From Ramazzottius varieornatus (lineage: Eukaryota > Tardigrada > Eutardigrada > Parachela > Ramazzottiidae): DNA of 64,000 bases. Shown piece by piece: positions 13,448-30,662 of the stretch. The number at the start of each line of letters is the position of its first letter. Position 1 is the stretch's first letter. Under the pieces are notes generated by a model. It was not told the origin of the DNA, searched no databases, and saw nothing but the letters and a program-made list of their open reading frames with translations. The position numbers and the translations under genes are program-made. Location: NCBI GenBank assembly GCA_001949185.1, contig BDGG01000004.1, forward strand, positions 1,606,278-1,670,277. The letters are read 5' to 3'.

Positions 13448-15052
13448 AAGCTTTACGTACCTGAAAAAGTTCTGCGCGGAATGCTTTGGGTTTCATCTTC
13501 AGCATCTCTGATATGATAATCAGCGCGCCGCAGATGAAAGGTGGAAGCTGTGTCATGGCCAGTTGTAGAATGCGTTTAATGAATGCCTTGACTCTTGTAA
13601 CGCTTTCATCTCTCTTCATGGACTTGTACAGGAGGTTCAGGAGAGAAGAAGAGCGACCTGGGTGAGTTAGCAGTTCCGGGTCCATCATCTTCCGGTACAG
13701 CGCCATGTAGAAGCGGTCCGTTATGGCTCCTTCCCTTTCCATGACTTGGTACAACAACATCAGAATCTGGATACCCACTTGGGCGGTCACTGTGTAAATG
13801 TATCGGAACAACATGTCTATGTGCTCCATCAGATTCTGAGGACCCTTTGTGAAGGGGTATGTTCGGTTCACCCCGGACAGGATGGCGCTAATCATCTTCG
13901 GATTGGGGTCCTTCTTTGCCGTTATGGCCCATAAAGAAACAGAACACTTTACCTTTAAATATCACTTCCGGTCACCAGTTCCGACCAGGACTGGGACGAA
14001 TGTGTTCCAAGAATGCCGGATTACCCAGTTTTTCGTTTGGACAGACTAACGTATGATGTGCTTCTACTTACTTTGAAGAGGGAGAAGTAGATCTTGACCA
14101 GTTTGACGGCCAGTATGTTCTCGGAGTCTTTGAGCTTGATCTGGACCAGGAAACATAGCGCATAATATTGGGCTTTGGCTCCAACATTAGGCCGGTATAT
14201 CAGTCTTTCGACTTCCTCCACCACGACAGGCTTCATGTTGGGATGCTGCTGGATCAAGCGTATCAGAAACTGACAGGCTTTCGAGGCGACCTTCTTCTCT
14301 GGATCACCCAGCTTATTCACCAGCATCTGAAGTAGCTTCTCTTCGCGTTCGGGCTTCGAAACCAGCAGATCATATGTTACACCTGTAAAGGGCGTAAGTA
14401 TGACTACTCCTTGCCATAAAACACTTACCGCCGATATTCTTACCCATAGCTTTTAGCCTTGTAAAGTCAATCGGATCTTTCAGGAGAGTCTCTAGAGCCA
14501 TCAGGAAGGAGAAGTATCGCTCCTTGAGCTGATCTTCGAGGTACCATTCGATCAGCGTTTCTTCCCTTTCAGCTTTGGATTTCCCCTTTAACGCGTCCGC
14601 CGAGTGCTGCATAAGCATGCACACGTCAACACCACCTCGCAAGTTGACAAGAACATTGCGTTGCTGTTTTCATTCGTACCGTTTCGAACTTGGCGAGTTT
14701 GTTGTCAGCAGGCAGCAGCTGGTCCTTGAAGAGAGCAGAGATGGCATCGAGTGTAATCACCTGTTCCCTGCGGCTCTTCTTTCTCAGCATAGCTAGCAAT
14801 GTGTCCAGGCTTCCCAGTCCTGTCCGAGGTGACTGCTTCACGGCTAATGTCAGAGCTGCAACTTTGTCGGCCAATGTCCCGGATTTGATAACCTGCAGAG
14901 AGAACACTCTGTACATGACGACCAACATCAAACGACCGACAAGTACTTACCATCTTTGTCCATCGCGACTTGTTGCCATCTCGCCGATAGTCTCCTGCGT
15001 CATGCCGGACTTTCTCAAAGGAATGTCGAGCTTCTTCTTTCAAGTCGGCCAT
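12344..15052 (-). CDS. CEBPZ: CEBPZ / Noc1 / Mak21 family ribosome-biogenesis factor
   Basis: Nucleolar protein of the CBF/Mak21 family. Yeast Noc1 pairs with Noc2 on early 60S pre-ribosomes; the animal protein is also called CCAAT/enhancer-binding protein zeta. Exons on the minus strand: 15052-14951, 14892-14680, 14606-14429, 14382-14072, 13913-13461, 13347-13132, 13049-12850, 12782-12639 and 12563-12344, giving 678 residues in one frame. Family blocks visible: [66 protein letters not shown] and [13 protein letters not shown]. The C-terminus is strongly acidic (Asp/Glu-rich), as in homologues. Known members run to about 1,000 residues, so roughly 300 N-terminal residues are missing. The frame can be extended upstream of ATG 15052 to an acceptor before a stop, so 5' exons may lie in 15053-15560. 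Convergent with NAV. Confidence 0.92.
13415..13444. repeat. (CA)n microsatellite in a CEBPZ intron
   Basis: About 15 uninterrupted CA units between the exons ending at 13461 and starting at 13347. A likely length-polymorphic marker. Confidence 0.95.
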
Positions 15053-15796
15053 GCCGAGATTCTCTGGGGCTGGACTAACCTGGGATCAATCCGACTAGAT
15101 CTTTGACGATGCCCGCACAAGTCGAAGACAGGAAATGCGAAGACTGAATAGGGAAACCAGGACGTCCCACCCAGCTGCCAAGCATCACCGAAGCTTAACC
15201 CTGTTCGATGTAACGATCCCAAGAAGGAATCGTTACAGATGATCGAATTGGGATGAAGAGATAACAAAGTAAAAAGACTTCTGGAACATCCTGATTAGTG
15301 ATTACGAAAGCGCCATACCAGTTTCTCGACCAATCAAGGCGACCAAAATCAAGGGCTCGAACTGTGAAATGTTAGTAAGTCAGGTCATAATGTCCACCTG
15401 ACACTGTATACTGTATGTATGTCAGCGAACCGGAAGTCATCCAACTAAAGTAGCTTCGGCGAACAATCGTCGGGCATAAACTAATTCGTTTAGCTTAAAA
15501 CAACGTACGGAAATAGAATTCAACAATTAGTGACAGGATTAACACATAACGCTCTCCGCATATAGGCGTAAAACTTTCCAACAGGATCTGCTTGGTTCAC
15601 GCTCATCATAGAACCTCAAAATCATCATAAATACCAGAGTGAAATGAAACTGGTGTAATCACAAAGTCCATTACAGGTATCCGATCTTAAAATTCGCTCT
15701 GGGAACGTGAACGGAGGTCGGTTCCATTGTTGTCTTCGTGAGACGTCGCTTACTTTACGTACAGTAAGTATATCAGGAAGCAACGGTTTCTGTGTT
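15053..15796. other. Gap between CEBPZ and the TIGAR-like gene
   Basis: No confident gene. The minus-strand frame 15267-15040 runs into the CEBPZ start region and might contain 5' exon sequence, but I see no family similarity in it. Confidence 0.4.
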
Positions 15797-17334
15797 TTAT
15801 ACGGGCGATGAGAACTGGGAGGCAAAAGGCTTTCGGGCTTGTGCCGACCGGGAGCGAGCCAAGGCGGCAATTTTGCTGGTTCGTGGACGCTGGCTATCGC
15901 TGACGTGATAAACACTGTGCAGCCACAAGCAGTTTCCGGTTGTTTTCGAGTCCGTCATTTTGAAGGTGAGAGTCGAAACGCCACCGCAGGGAGCGACAGC
16001 TGTAATTTGACTCCTCTGAGCTTCGGTGCAGATGTGATACTTCTGCTCCAGGTAGATGAGCGCTTCTCTGATCCAACCCCCATGAGCGAATATCAGAACG
16101 CTCGCTGTCAGTATCTCATTGGGAGACCCTGGAGTTGGCGAATAGCTGGTACCACAGGGAACTTGGTATTCCATGAAGTAGCCAGGCTTGTCAGCTTTTA
16201 CAGCGGCTTCGCGTTCCTTCTCAAACTTCTTCAAGCCGTTGAAGAGGTCCTCCAGGAACGCTGCAGCTCGCGCTCGAACCTATCAAGGCCAGCAATCATT
16301 TTTATGCAATATTGTGATGATTTTGGCGAATACAACGTCTTACGTCAGCTGTGGTTTCTCCGCCGGGTGGCTTGAATTCGGACATGTGAACTCCGGAGTT
16401 GCGAAGTTCAATACGGAACTGGTCGAGCCTTTGTCCTTCCAGTTCGCCGAAAGACTACAACAAGAGTCGAAACATAACCATAATATTACTGTAAGTACCT
16501 CGCAGTCCCGAAGATGGCACACGTACGCGTTCTCGGAGGCGTTGGTCTAGGACAATAGGTGGCGCATTACCAAGACACGAGCAAACTATTTCCGCTGTCT
16601 ACGAATGACAAGAACGTTCTACATATATGTTTGATCAGTGATCGTTCGACATTAGCATGACATTCCAAAGAACGAGCAAGCCAGTCGGAGGAAATGGATT
16701 CTATATTTAGCTCAATCCCTTGCCAGTGTTCTTTGCTTAATGACTGTCACGCTTCACCTTGAGAGATCTGGAAAGGTCGCTGCTGAAAACGTGCGATACG
16801 CGCAAGTTCGTGACGCTGTTGTGACCCAAGTGCTGGCTTTGTGCTATTCCGAGCGTCGATAAGGGATAATCTTTGTGTCCTACAAACAAAGAAGACATTT
16901 CACTATCCACGCTGAATGAGAGCAAAACAACTTTTTTTCAGAATCCCCATCTTCCCATCTACGCGGATCGACTTACCTTGAACTACACCCAACTTGTTGC
17001 CGACACTTTCTCCACTGAAACAAAAAGAAAGAATCACGACTTGGTACTTTAAAGTTCCGATCATTTCGGACAACTTGCCAGAATTTGTACCGTAGCCCAT
17101 ACAATATACTCTATGCATGGCCCATGGTATAAATTCGGCCACGTATGTCCGAAAATGATCGGAACTTTAATGTGTCTCGGGATTTCGTAACACTGATGTT
17201 AAACGAAAATTTTCGAGCCGCGAGAGTGATGAGAACACTGGAACTTACTGGCGAATGAAAGATATTCCGAAACAAAAAGGAATTTCGAACTGGGTTCTGC
17301 CCGTCAAGGCCAGGGAATGGGCGGGTCCAGCCAT
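15797..17334 (-). CDS. TIGAR: TIGAR-like histidine phosphatase (fructose-2,6-bisphosphatase family)
   Basis: Member of the phosphoglycerate-mutase/histidine phosphatase superfamily; vertebrate TIGAR hydrolyses fructose-2,6-bisphosphate and 2,3-bisphosphoglycerate, lowering glycolytic flux. Exons: 17334-17249, 17014-16977, 16879-16758, 16598-16527, 16454-16344 and 16279-15797, giving 303 residues (human TIGAR is 270). The catalytic RHGE is split by the first intron: RH at the end of exon 1, GE at the start of exon 2. The next blocks are FSSDLSRS, RLRERSFGELEG (the acid/base Glu region) and PPGGETTAD. The second catalytic His lies in FAHGGWIREAL. All the key family residues I can check are present, so it should be active. 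The Ala- and Ser-rich C-terminal extension after the phosphatase core is unmatched. Substrate is inferred from family. Confidence 0.88.
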
Positions 17335-18172
17335 TGTCCGAACGATGCTTTGCGATCAGAGATTCAAACCAGACCTCATTAATTTTTCTCCGGAAATGCG
17401 ACGTGGATGTAGTCTAACTGGGCCGCCTAGGCGATGGTGTGTTTGCTGCGACTCTTCCGTAAGAACAAACTGCAACAAAAACACGAGTACAGTACTCAAT
17501 ATTGCGAAAGCGGTTTTCGAGCCTAACGTTCATTACACAATCATAAATCAAGCAGAACTTTGTTCGAGCATCTGGTAAAACTTACAAGTCTTCCTTGCTT
17601 CGTGTCGGGTTAGACTGCAAGCTGGTAGAACTTTCAGAGCACTGATGTAAAGATTTGGCTGATGCTGACAAGGAAGCTGCATGGAGCCAGCTGGACAGAT
17701 GAGGAAGCCATCTGTCTTCCGTCTTTAACTTATTGACTAATTTAAGTGTACGTACCACGGTCGGTACCAGAAGCCACGGAGCAAAAAGAGGTAACCAGAG
17801 TACGGAGATGGCATGTTCGGTAAAAATAACCCGAAGGAGTTGCAAGTTGGGAACCACAGTCGGAGTGATTTACTCACTGAGCAGCGCGCACACTGGCATG
17901 TGAGAGAATTCGAATAAAGGTCGGTCTGTGAAGGAAGTCTAGTACAGTGTTGGGTCTGTCTAACGTCAGCAAATTGGTGCGGCCTTGAGCAGTAGTTGCT
18001 TCCGTGTTAGATTAACTTTGCGAAGTAGCGCATTGGGACGACCAAAATCACCGTTCTGGCTCACGCGACCTCATGTACTGTAAAGGATCTCCGTATGGAA
18101 ACGGCAAGCAGAGAAGTTTACAGAGAACAAACAAGTTGTACAAACGTTAAGAGCTGAGGCGGCACCTCATTA
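17335..18172. other. Intergenic stretch between TIGAR-like gene and DAG lipase
   Basis: A minus-strand frame at 17857-17582 has a Ser/Leu-rich, plausibly coding tail ending in KEDL. It could be an alternative 3' exon of the lipase or chance. Nothing else is seen. Confidence 0.35.
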
Positions 18173-21100
18173 CTACACGTAATGTATGGTCCCATAATGA
18201 GTCTTATCCGGTAAACTAGAAAAACTTCCAGTGAAAGAAACGGGTGTGGTAGCCGGCAAAGGCAAGGTATACGACGACGTTTGGCTGGAAAGACGTTCGT
18301 TGCACAGATGGCTCTCGACCTGGCCATTTTCTCTTGAAACCATCTCGATCGACACCGCTCGGGACCGCCGCCTCCGATAACCACGAGGTCTTGAGGGAAC
18401 ATCAAGGTTTCCCACCGAAAGCATGCTCCGACGCGGCTTCGGGCTCAGCTGAGGATCATCCGGAAGCTCAGTCATGCTTTTTGTCTTGAACACTCCCGTC
18501 GGTGTGGTGAGAAACCGACTTGCGGACTGACCCGGAAGGTTCAAGCGGTGAATGTCTGGTGTGATGGCGCCGCCGGAGCCGGAAATCATCGAGTCCGTAT
18601 CGAACATACTCAATGTGTAGCAGGAAGTCTCGGCATCTGCGGTACTGGCATATATTTGAACAGACGGAGGCCCGTTCTCGCTCATAGACGTAGGGGACTG
18701 TTTTCTGTTGGCGCGATTGCTGTTTACACCTTGAGGCTGCGTTGTGGACCTCGGTCGGTTAGTAAGGAAATACGGTGTGTCATCACCCAGGTCTGTGTAT
18801 GGTATGCCCATATCATCCCTGTAGCGACAACGAAAGAACACAAATCGTGAACGGGAACCAACTTACGGTCATCTTGTTGAAGAACTGGTGTGTTAGTGGG
18901 AGACGTTTATTCGCTCCTGTACCCAAGAGGACTTACTCGAATGGTCCAAAACTGCTCACAGTGGAGACCGAACGGGCGGTCCGGTAAGGAAGTGTGTCTT
19001 CCTGCAGGTCGCCGGCAGAATAGGACAGCTCATCGCTCGCATTGGTGAAGCATGAGTTGCTGTACTGTCTGTCCGAAGGACCCGTCCCGTTTGCTATTGC
19101 TTCTGTGGGTTTAGTGTCTAGGACTTTTTCCATTGCATTTAAGAGCGTGTCTGTAAGTGGACAGACGAGCTGTTAGAGATACTTCACAGGTGTTGGTGGA
19201 CGTTTATTATGTATAGTGGATCGAATTCATGGTACCAGGCATGTGATCATCAAGCATGGATGGCGAAAGACAGACTTCATAGAAACTTTCTCGATGTACT
19301 TCGATGGCTTGATACGCCGGATGTCCTGTCCGCTGCGACTTGGTACAGCAAACCCTGGACCAGAGGATATCAGAGGAAGCTCGGATGACAGCACAACACA
19401 AAGGCTTAGAATTCGGGACTAACCTCGAGAGCGTCTTGCCGAATCTGTAACAAAACAACATTACAGCAATCTCCACTTTTACACTATTCCATACTGATAG
19501 AAATTCGAACAATTTTACTTTTGTTGTTTCGGATAGGATCGTACGATCTGGACGATTTTTCCGGGAAGATACATAGGCGGATGGGTGGTCATGAAAGGCG
19601 AAACCGCTGGTTTCCGGCGGGATGTCGACATGCTTCTTGCTTGCTCTTCCGCGAACTGTTGCAATGACGGCTCGGATGGACTACATCCGAACAGGCTGCT
19701 AAGCAGAATCCTCCACTGGAAACACAGACACATAATCAACTTCGTCCGCCTAACTAGCGCCATCTATACTGGACTCACCTTGGGCGTGGTGCTTCGTTGT
19801 ATGACGCTGAGGAGATCAGCTCTCATGGCTTCCAGTTGATGGAGTCCGAGCCTCGTCACCACGTCTTTTCCCAAAAAGCACGTCGTTATGAAGGTTTTCG
19901 TGTATTCAGCAACGGGCAGGTTCAGCAGTCCCCCGGGTGGGGAGAAGCAAATACACTTTAACGTCGGGAAATCCGGCTTCAGCAGAATCGCTAATATGGC
20001 GGCAGCGCCAGCACCCAAAGAGTGTCCCACGACCATCAGATCATAATGCTTCCCTGTCCGAGCCTTAAAGACCGATCATCCGATCAAAACTCCATCGGTT
20101 TTTCATACCAGTAAAATTTCTCTTTAAAAATATTAAAATAGATATATTTATGGATAGTTTTCTTACTTTCGCGATGTCCAACATTTGAGCAAGTTTTCCT
20201 TCCTCGATTAATCTCTTTTTCACGTACTCCGCCGCAGAGATCATTCCCTGGGGAGACCAAATGGATTTAAGCAGTCCCATTTACAAAACAGTAACGACTA
20301 ACAAAGCGACAACGAGTTTGTCACACTTATGTTTCCATACTTTATGGGCCAGCCATGGTGGATTGGTCTGCAGGGGATTCACAGGAATGAATTCGGCATC
20401 CGCATTGAGGTCCGTCACCAGGTCCTTCATCGATAGAGTTCCTCTAATAGTGACAACGATCTTCTTCTCCAGATGGTCCAAGGCCAGAAAATATGGAGTC
20501 ATCCCAACTCCACCTACAACGAAACATGAATTAGCCTTATGGGATATCCTGTTAGGGCACGGGTGAATAGAGGAAAGTCTTACCGGTGTAAGAAGCATGC
20601 ACAAATTGGACAGAATCGTCTTCAGCAAGAGAGTGCTGTGAAAATTCCCGAAACTGTTAACTTACCACAGTTGACAGCTCGTCCAATACCAATCACGCGA
20701 AATTGGACAGGATGATTAATGGACTATTTTCCGTACCATTACAGCCCACATGGCCGATGAGTGACATCCGCAACAGTTATCCTCTTCAATGTCCAATCCC
20801 TGCAGCAACACGACGTTTGGTGGGTAATTATATTCTGATCCCAGATTCCCAAAACCCCAATGTCTCACGTCCCCAATTAACCTTCTTACCGATAGCGGCT
20901 GTTCCGCACCAAAACAGCAAACGCAGCGAAGTCCGGGAATAACATCGATCAATTTGCGACAGGGGTTACCGCGGCATACGTACATGGGCCAGCCATACTG
21001 CGAACAGTATTAATTGAGAGCTGGGCAAACAGAACGTCCAAGACTTCAACCTCAAGTGGCACAGGATTCAACTCTCTTTGGTCGGAAGGGTGCGTCACTC

Positions 21101-24100
21101 AAGGCGACGATCTTGTGCGGTTTTTTTGCCCAGCTCACAATTGAAGTTGAATCAGGTGACAGATTTTTTTATTTTGATCGCGTACCACGGCTAAACTGAA
21201 TCGCATATAGCGCACCAGGCGCTCATATTCGGTCCTCACGGTCTGCAAAAGAAAACTTAACAATTTGATAAGTGGTTCGTGCAGTATCATCGGTTTTGAG
21301 GTGTCACCTACAGTATCAGAAAGTTTAAGGAACTTGGTCTCCGGCGTAATGGGAGTTGCCGACAAGAACTGGAAAGTGTTCTCTTTATCCTGCAGTGCGA
21401 AACATTTGATTTAGGAAGCCAGAAGTCAGTGATGGATGGGTTCCACATACTAGCGTTAGCAGAGCGTAGCGGCGCAATTTCTGATAACGCCTGCAACAAC
21501 AAGAAGAACTTCCAGTCCATTGGACCGTTTCCGCCATATGCGTCAAACGTTGAAAGCTTTCTTACCGAAGAAGGATTAGTCCGGCTATGATATCGGTGGG
21601 GACCTTGGAGGAATAAATACGCATCGTTGTTAGTCGTTGATGAATTGCTTTAAATTTAAATTTAGAATAATTTGGCTAACTAACAAGGTCGAGATCCCGG
21701 AAGAAATCGGACAATAATTGGGCAATCGAAGCCAGCGATGCCTATAAATAATATTCCATCATTCACCAGCAGTACTTCACCTTGCAGTACTTCAGCCAAT
21801 TCAAAGTCACTTACCCTCTGATCCGTACCCAGACAGCAAAAGAGGAAACGACAACGCTTTTGCCAAGAAATATGGTAGGCAGCAGCCGTTTTCCTGAAAC
21901 GTACAACAAAGAGGCATTCAGACTGCAAAACTATTGGCGCCATTTACGCATGGATGCACATGAATCTGGTAGAAACTCCTGGTTTCCGCTATTCCTTGTT
22001 ACGATCAATCGATTAACGACGAACCTTGTTCGCCATGTGCGATGGTGATGGCCATGATGCAGCTTCGAACCTGTGGCTTGAAGGTTCGTCTGGTACCTGA
22101 AATAAAGGTATGAAATATTTGGGAACTGGGAAAATGGTTTGAACCAGATCTTTTCACAAGTGGCACAAGCTTCCAGCAAGTCACAACGAAAAGCGTGTGC
22201 GGCATGGACAGCGATCTTATCCAATTCATTTGCCCAGCTCTAAAAGCCAGAACATCAGAAGAACGTCGGCGTTGATTACTTCCGTAGTTTAAGCCATTTG
22301 CCGCCTCCAAGATCGTAGCTCAGGTACAAACCGATCCCGATCAACAGGACCAATACTGCGTTAAATATCATAGTTCCTGAATGAAGAAAAGTTTCTAATG
22401 GTTCTCAGTACACTGGTTATCGTTATGGTACACAATTAGGCGCACTTCTTTTATAATTTACCTAGCAGAACGCTTTCGACAAAAGCCGGGAAGAACGGAC
22501 AAAATCCTAGCCAAACTGCCGTTGATATCATCCAGCCACACTCCAGTAGAAACAAGGCTGAAAGAAGAAAACATACTTTAGTATAGACCACTCCCTGTAT
22601 GACATAACGAGCAACCAGGATGTTGGGCTTGGTCAGTGATTACCACAACGAGCATAAAGATATGGTCGGACGGCTTTCCTAATTTTGGTATCCATGATAG
22701 CTCCTCGAAAAGTCTTGAAGATAACACAAGATTCCAGACAAGCTGCCAAAATGCAGACCACGGTGTATCCCATTGCTTGGATCTGCAGTAACCGGCTGCA
22801 CTGGCTCGTTTGGTCATATACCAGCAGGAAAACTGCGAGCTCCAAAGCTGCCCTGATAAAAACACACGCAAGAGAAGATTAAAAATTTCGAATGTAAAAA
22901 TAATAACTTTTACGAGTACCGACAGGCACCTATTCATAGCCATGTAAACATTTCGAGTATTTTCGTGTCTGATTAGCCCAACATTTTTCTAGTGTTCTAC
23001 TGCTGTTTGATCTTCGAGAGAAGGTATACGGATGGGAAATTTAGACTATGCAAAGTACCCTCGTAACTTTGATGGCCCTGTTTGAATTTGGTATTTTTCA
23101 CAGCTGCCACACCCTGTGGGGAGTTTATCGCTACTTTTAGCCTGCATAAATTTGTCGAAGCAGGGTCCTCTTCGTCGTTTTCAAGTGATTGTACATCGTC
23201 AGGATTACTTTTCCGTTTGGGGTAACATGCAGAAAACAATCACCATACAAGTCATGCAGAAACCCACGTAGTTAACATCCATCAAAGGGTTAATCCAGGC
23301 GAGGGAATGAGCTAGATAGTAGATACTTCGCAGACAAAGCAGTTACGTCCGCAATACACAGTGGATAAATCTACCATTATGGCTCTTGGACGACGGATTA
23401 TATAGGGAGAACGGACTCGTGATATGCTCCACACTCTAGATAAAATCCATGTCAATCTAAATTCCAATGACGTCGTCAGTCTGATCAGACAAAGTAATAC
23501 ACATTCGGGCAAGACAAAAGAGAACGGTTTTGACCTAATATGTACAGGGGCAAACAATGCAAGTGGATGATGATTACATTAGCCATCACTTTCATCCGAG
23601 AGAAGAATAACACATGGTTCTCTGTATCTTTTCTTCCTATAAACCTTGTGACGGATGCTCTTCCAACGTGTTTCCTACTACTAAGAAAACTGATTTCTGT
23701 TTATGAATGCTGGGCAAACAAGGTACACAAGACCCCCATCTGCAGTGGCGCACCTTTCCAGCCGGTAACAATACGAATGTGCGCCACTTAACAGACGGTC
23801 TTGAAAGTTTTGTTTGCCCCGCTGTCATATAAATTCAAGTTTCTTCCCAAGAAGATCAAAAGGCTCACCAGGTTAAATGGGAGAGCATCAGAACGATACT
23901 CGGAAGGACCAGATCGTCCGCCGCAATTGCCCATCTTCGTCGAAACAATATCAGCCCCGGCATGACTTGAACTTATTTTCGGCTACTAACAGCGGGTTGT
24001 CGAACAAGTGTAGAAATAAATCTTCAAATTGTCGACGACAAGTGCGCGAGGAATCCCAGGATGGTAGTAGGAGTTTTGAGATCCATTAACACACCGACTG

Positions 24101-25357
24101 TCACTGGCTTCTTGTCATTACGGTCTCATGATCTGATCCGCCGATGCGGAAGTCAAGATGTTGCGCGCTAAATCCAATACACAGTACAACAATCAGATAC
24201 CACACCAGGCCCAGATTGCTATCTGCACGGTCATGGTCAGAATGGCTTTCACAAAAGAACAACGAACGGAAGCAAATAAACACCACAAACAAGACTTTTA
24301 CGAGGCAATTTCATTCCGCGCGTCACCGTTACTGTTATGGGTGGTCGTGGCAATTATGGGCGTATGTTTGCCGAATAAAGCGTTATGAAGGAGAAAGGTC
24401 CACATCGGTGCATACCACTTTTGATGAAAATCCGGTGCATCAGCAGCCAGTCAGGATTCCGCAACGAAGTAATTGCTATTTAGAACTGCTTCGAAGAGCA
24501 ATGTCCGTAACCACACACCGAGATGAAATAAGCTACTTTGCTCAACAAAGTGGTGTCAAGCGGCGAATTCTTTCGTACAGCCGGAGCAGACATTCAGGTT
24601 TCGCAGTTTACCACGTACGGTCACGGATTCCGCCGAATGCTGGAGCGACAGTCACTCCATTCTTTCGCCTCGAAGTCTGGACTGCGCCACTAAACTACAG
24701 TGTACATTAAAGAATCATTCGGATGCATGCATAAAATTCGCATTCTAGCAGGAGCGCTTCAAGTCGTCTAAGTGCAAACATTAGTGGATCAAGCTGCAGG
24801 ATCCCGGATGTGACCACACTGTACGGGTACGTGTGCAGCATTATGAAGGCGATAAAAGGGCGGACCCGCTACTCGCAAAGCAAGAGTAGAGTGAACAGTG
24901 AATCCATTTGCATCGCAAAGGGCTACGCTGACACGTACTGTGCAGTCCTCCATCGATATCTCTGCGACGAAGTTCCACGGTTGAAAATGACAACATAGGT
25001 TGTTCACCGTACGTAATCTCTTTGAAATCCCTTGATGAATGGAGAGCTTTATGCTCACCTGTCCTACCTTCGGCTTATTCACTCCTCTGATGAAGATGCC
25101 TTTGGGACGCACGGTAACATCCGGGAACGCCGGAAGACGATAGATTAACTTGATTGCGCCAGAAGATACGAGACAAATAACTTCTTCACAGAACCAAGCT
25201 TTATTCGAAGGGAAACTGATTTCACTATCAAACTAATTACTAGCAGCATATGTACACATACCGCACGTACACATGAGAAAACAATAATTACGATAAAAGG
25301 TAAAAACAAATCTGGATTCTTGTCAGCAAGCCGTCGACAGGGTAAACCAAGTGTCAT
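18173..25357 (-). CDS. DAGLA: sn-1-specific diacylglycerol lipase (DAGLA type)
   Basis: Membrane serine lipase that makes 2-arachidonoylglycerol from diacylglycerol. The certain part runs from about 22990 down to 18173. Two of its exons encode clear transmembrane segments (about 22862-22630 and 22560-22460). They are followed by the cytoplasmic block ending RCRFLFCCLGTDQR, then SDFFRDLDL-VPTDIIAGL (about 21750-21560). The Cys-rich IEEDNCCGC motif is near 20800. The nucleophile elbow is GHSLGAG, with Ser at about 20020. The Asp is in LGKDVV, and the probable His is in SPSMLDDHMP (about 19230). The long Ser/Arg-rich regulatory tail ends at 18173, as in DAGLA rather than the shorter DAGLB. The N-terminus is tentative: an ATG at 25357 starts a segment with RR-x5-PDLFLPF spacing like the family start, and a hydrophobic exon at about 24250-24130 would be TM1. 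Exons between 25280 and 22990 are unsure. Confidence 0.85.
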
Positions 25358-25497
25358 AACAAAGATACATACCGGAAACTAGAAGACAAAACCACGGTCT
25401 TAATTCAGTAACAGGATCACATAGAAAGAACAATTCAAAGCTCAGATGAAAATGAAAGAAGAGCGAAAGAAATACACTGTTTAATTTACCTTAGTTA

Positions 25498-30068
<4,571 letters not shown>

Positions 30069-30662
30069 AGTTCGGAGATAAATCTAAGACATCAACAGGC
30101 GAACAACTACAACACGTAAGCAGCCAGCATACTTAGCAACTTCTCACCAGATCAAACATCCGTAGCTTCTACCAAGTCCGATAATCGCCTTTCCCAACAA
30201 AGCCATAAATCGGGATCGATCTTCTGGACGTCGGAAGTGAAGAGTATCAAGGTCAAGGTAAAGCGAACTGTTCGACATCGTCAAGCATGATAACAAAGGT
30301 TCAATGTGGAGGTTGCGAAACCCACCGCCGACGTCATGTCGCCCTTGCGAACGAGGCATAGCCGCCTTGCACGCTCTAATCATCAGGGACCCAAATAGGT
30401 GAACTCCTTGGGAATGCATGACTGTCGAAAAGCTATCTTAGTCTGATGGTCGAACGTTCTTATCGGAAGAGCAGGTTCGGAAGTTAACAGAAGGCCTTCG
30501 CGGTCGTTTTGCTAAAGATTCCATGATTTCTATGAATGTTCTGTGAATGTATCGCACATGCGATCAGCCGAACTTCGAGACATCGAGACAATCGTAATTA
30601 AAATCACTTTGTTAGAGAGCTCTCAAGTTTATTATTACGAGTAGGATAGAATTCGAAGACAA
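30069..30662. other. Gap between RAD54L2-like and METTL25 genes
   Basis: A minus-strand frame at 30419-30144 is open for 91 codons, directly upstream of the RAD54L2-like start. It shows no similarity and is probably 5' UTR, promoter or chance. Confidence 0.45.

Noticed and set aside
17582-17857. Minus-strand 91-codon frame as a separate gene
   Set aside because: No recognisable family. It might be an alternative 3' exon of DAG lipase, but the ORF ending at 18173 already gives a clean stop.
22997-23239. Minus-strand 80-codon frame as the first DAG lipase exon
   Set aside because: Acidic, soluble composition with no transmembrane segment, unlike any DAG lipase N-terminus.
30144-30419. Minus-strand 91-codon frame as the first exon of the RAD54L2-like gene
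   Set aside because: No similarity to the family, and a good ATG with a well-phased donor lies downstream at 30068.
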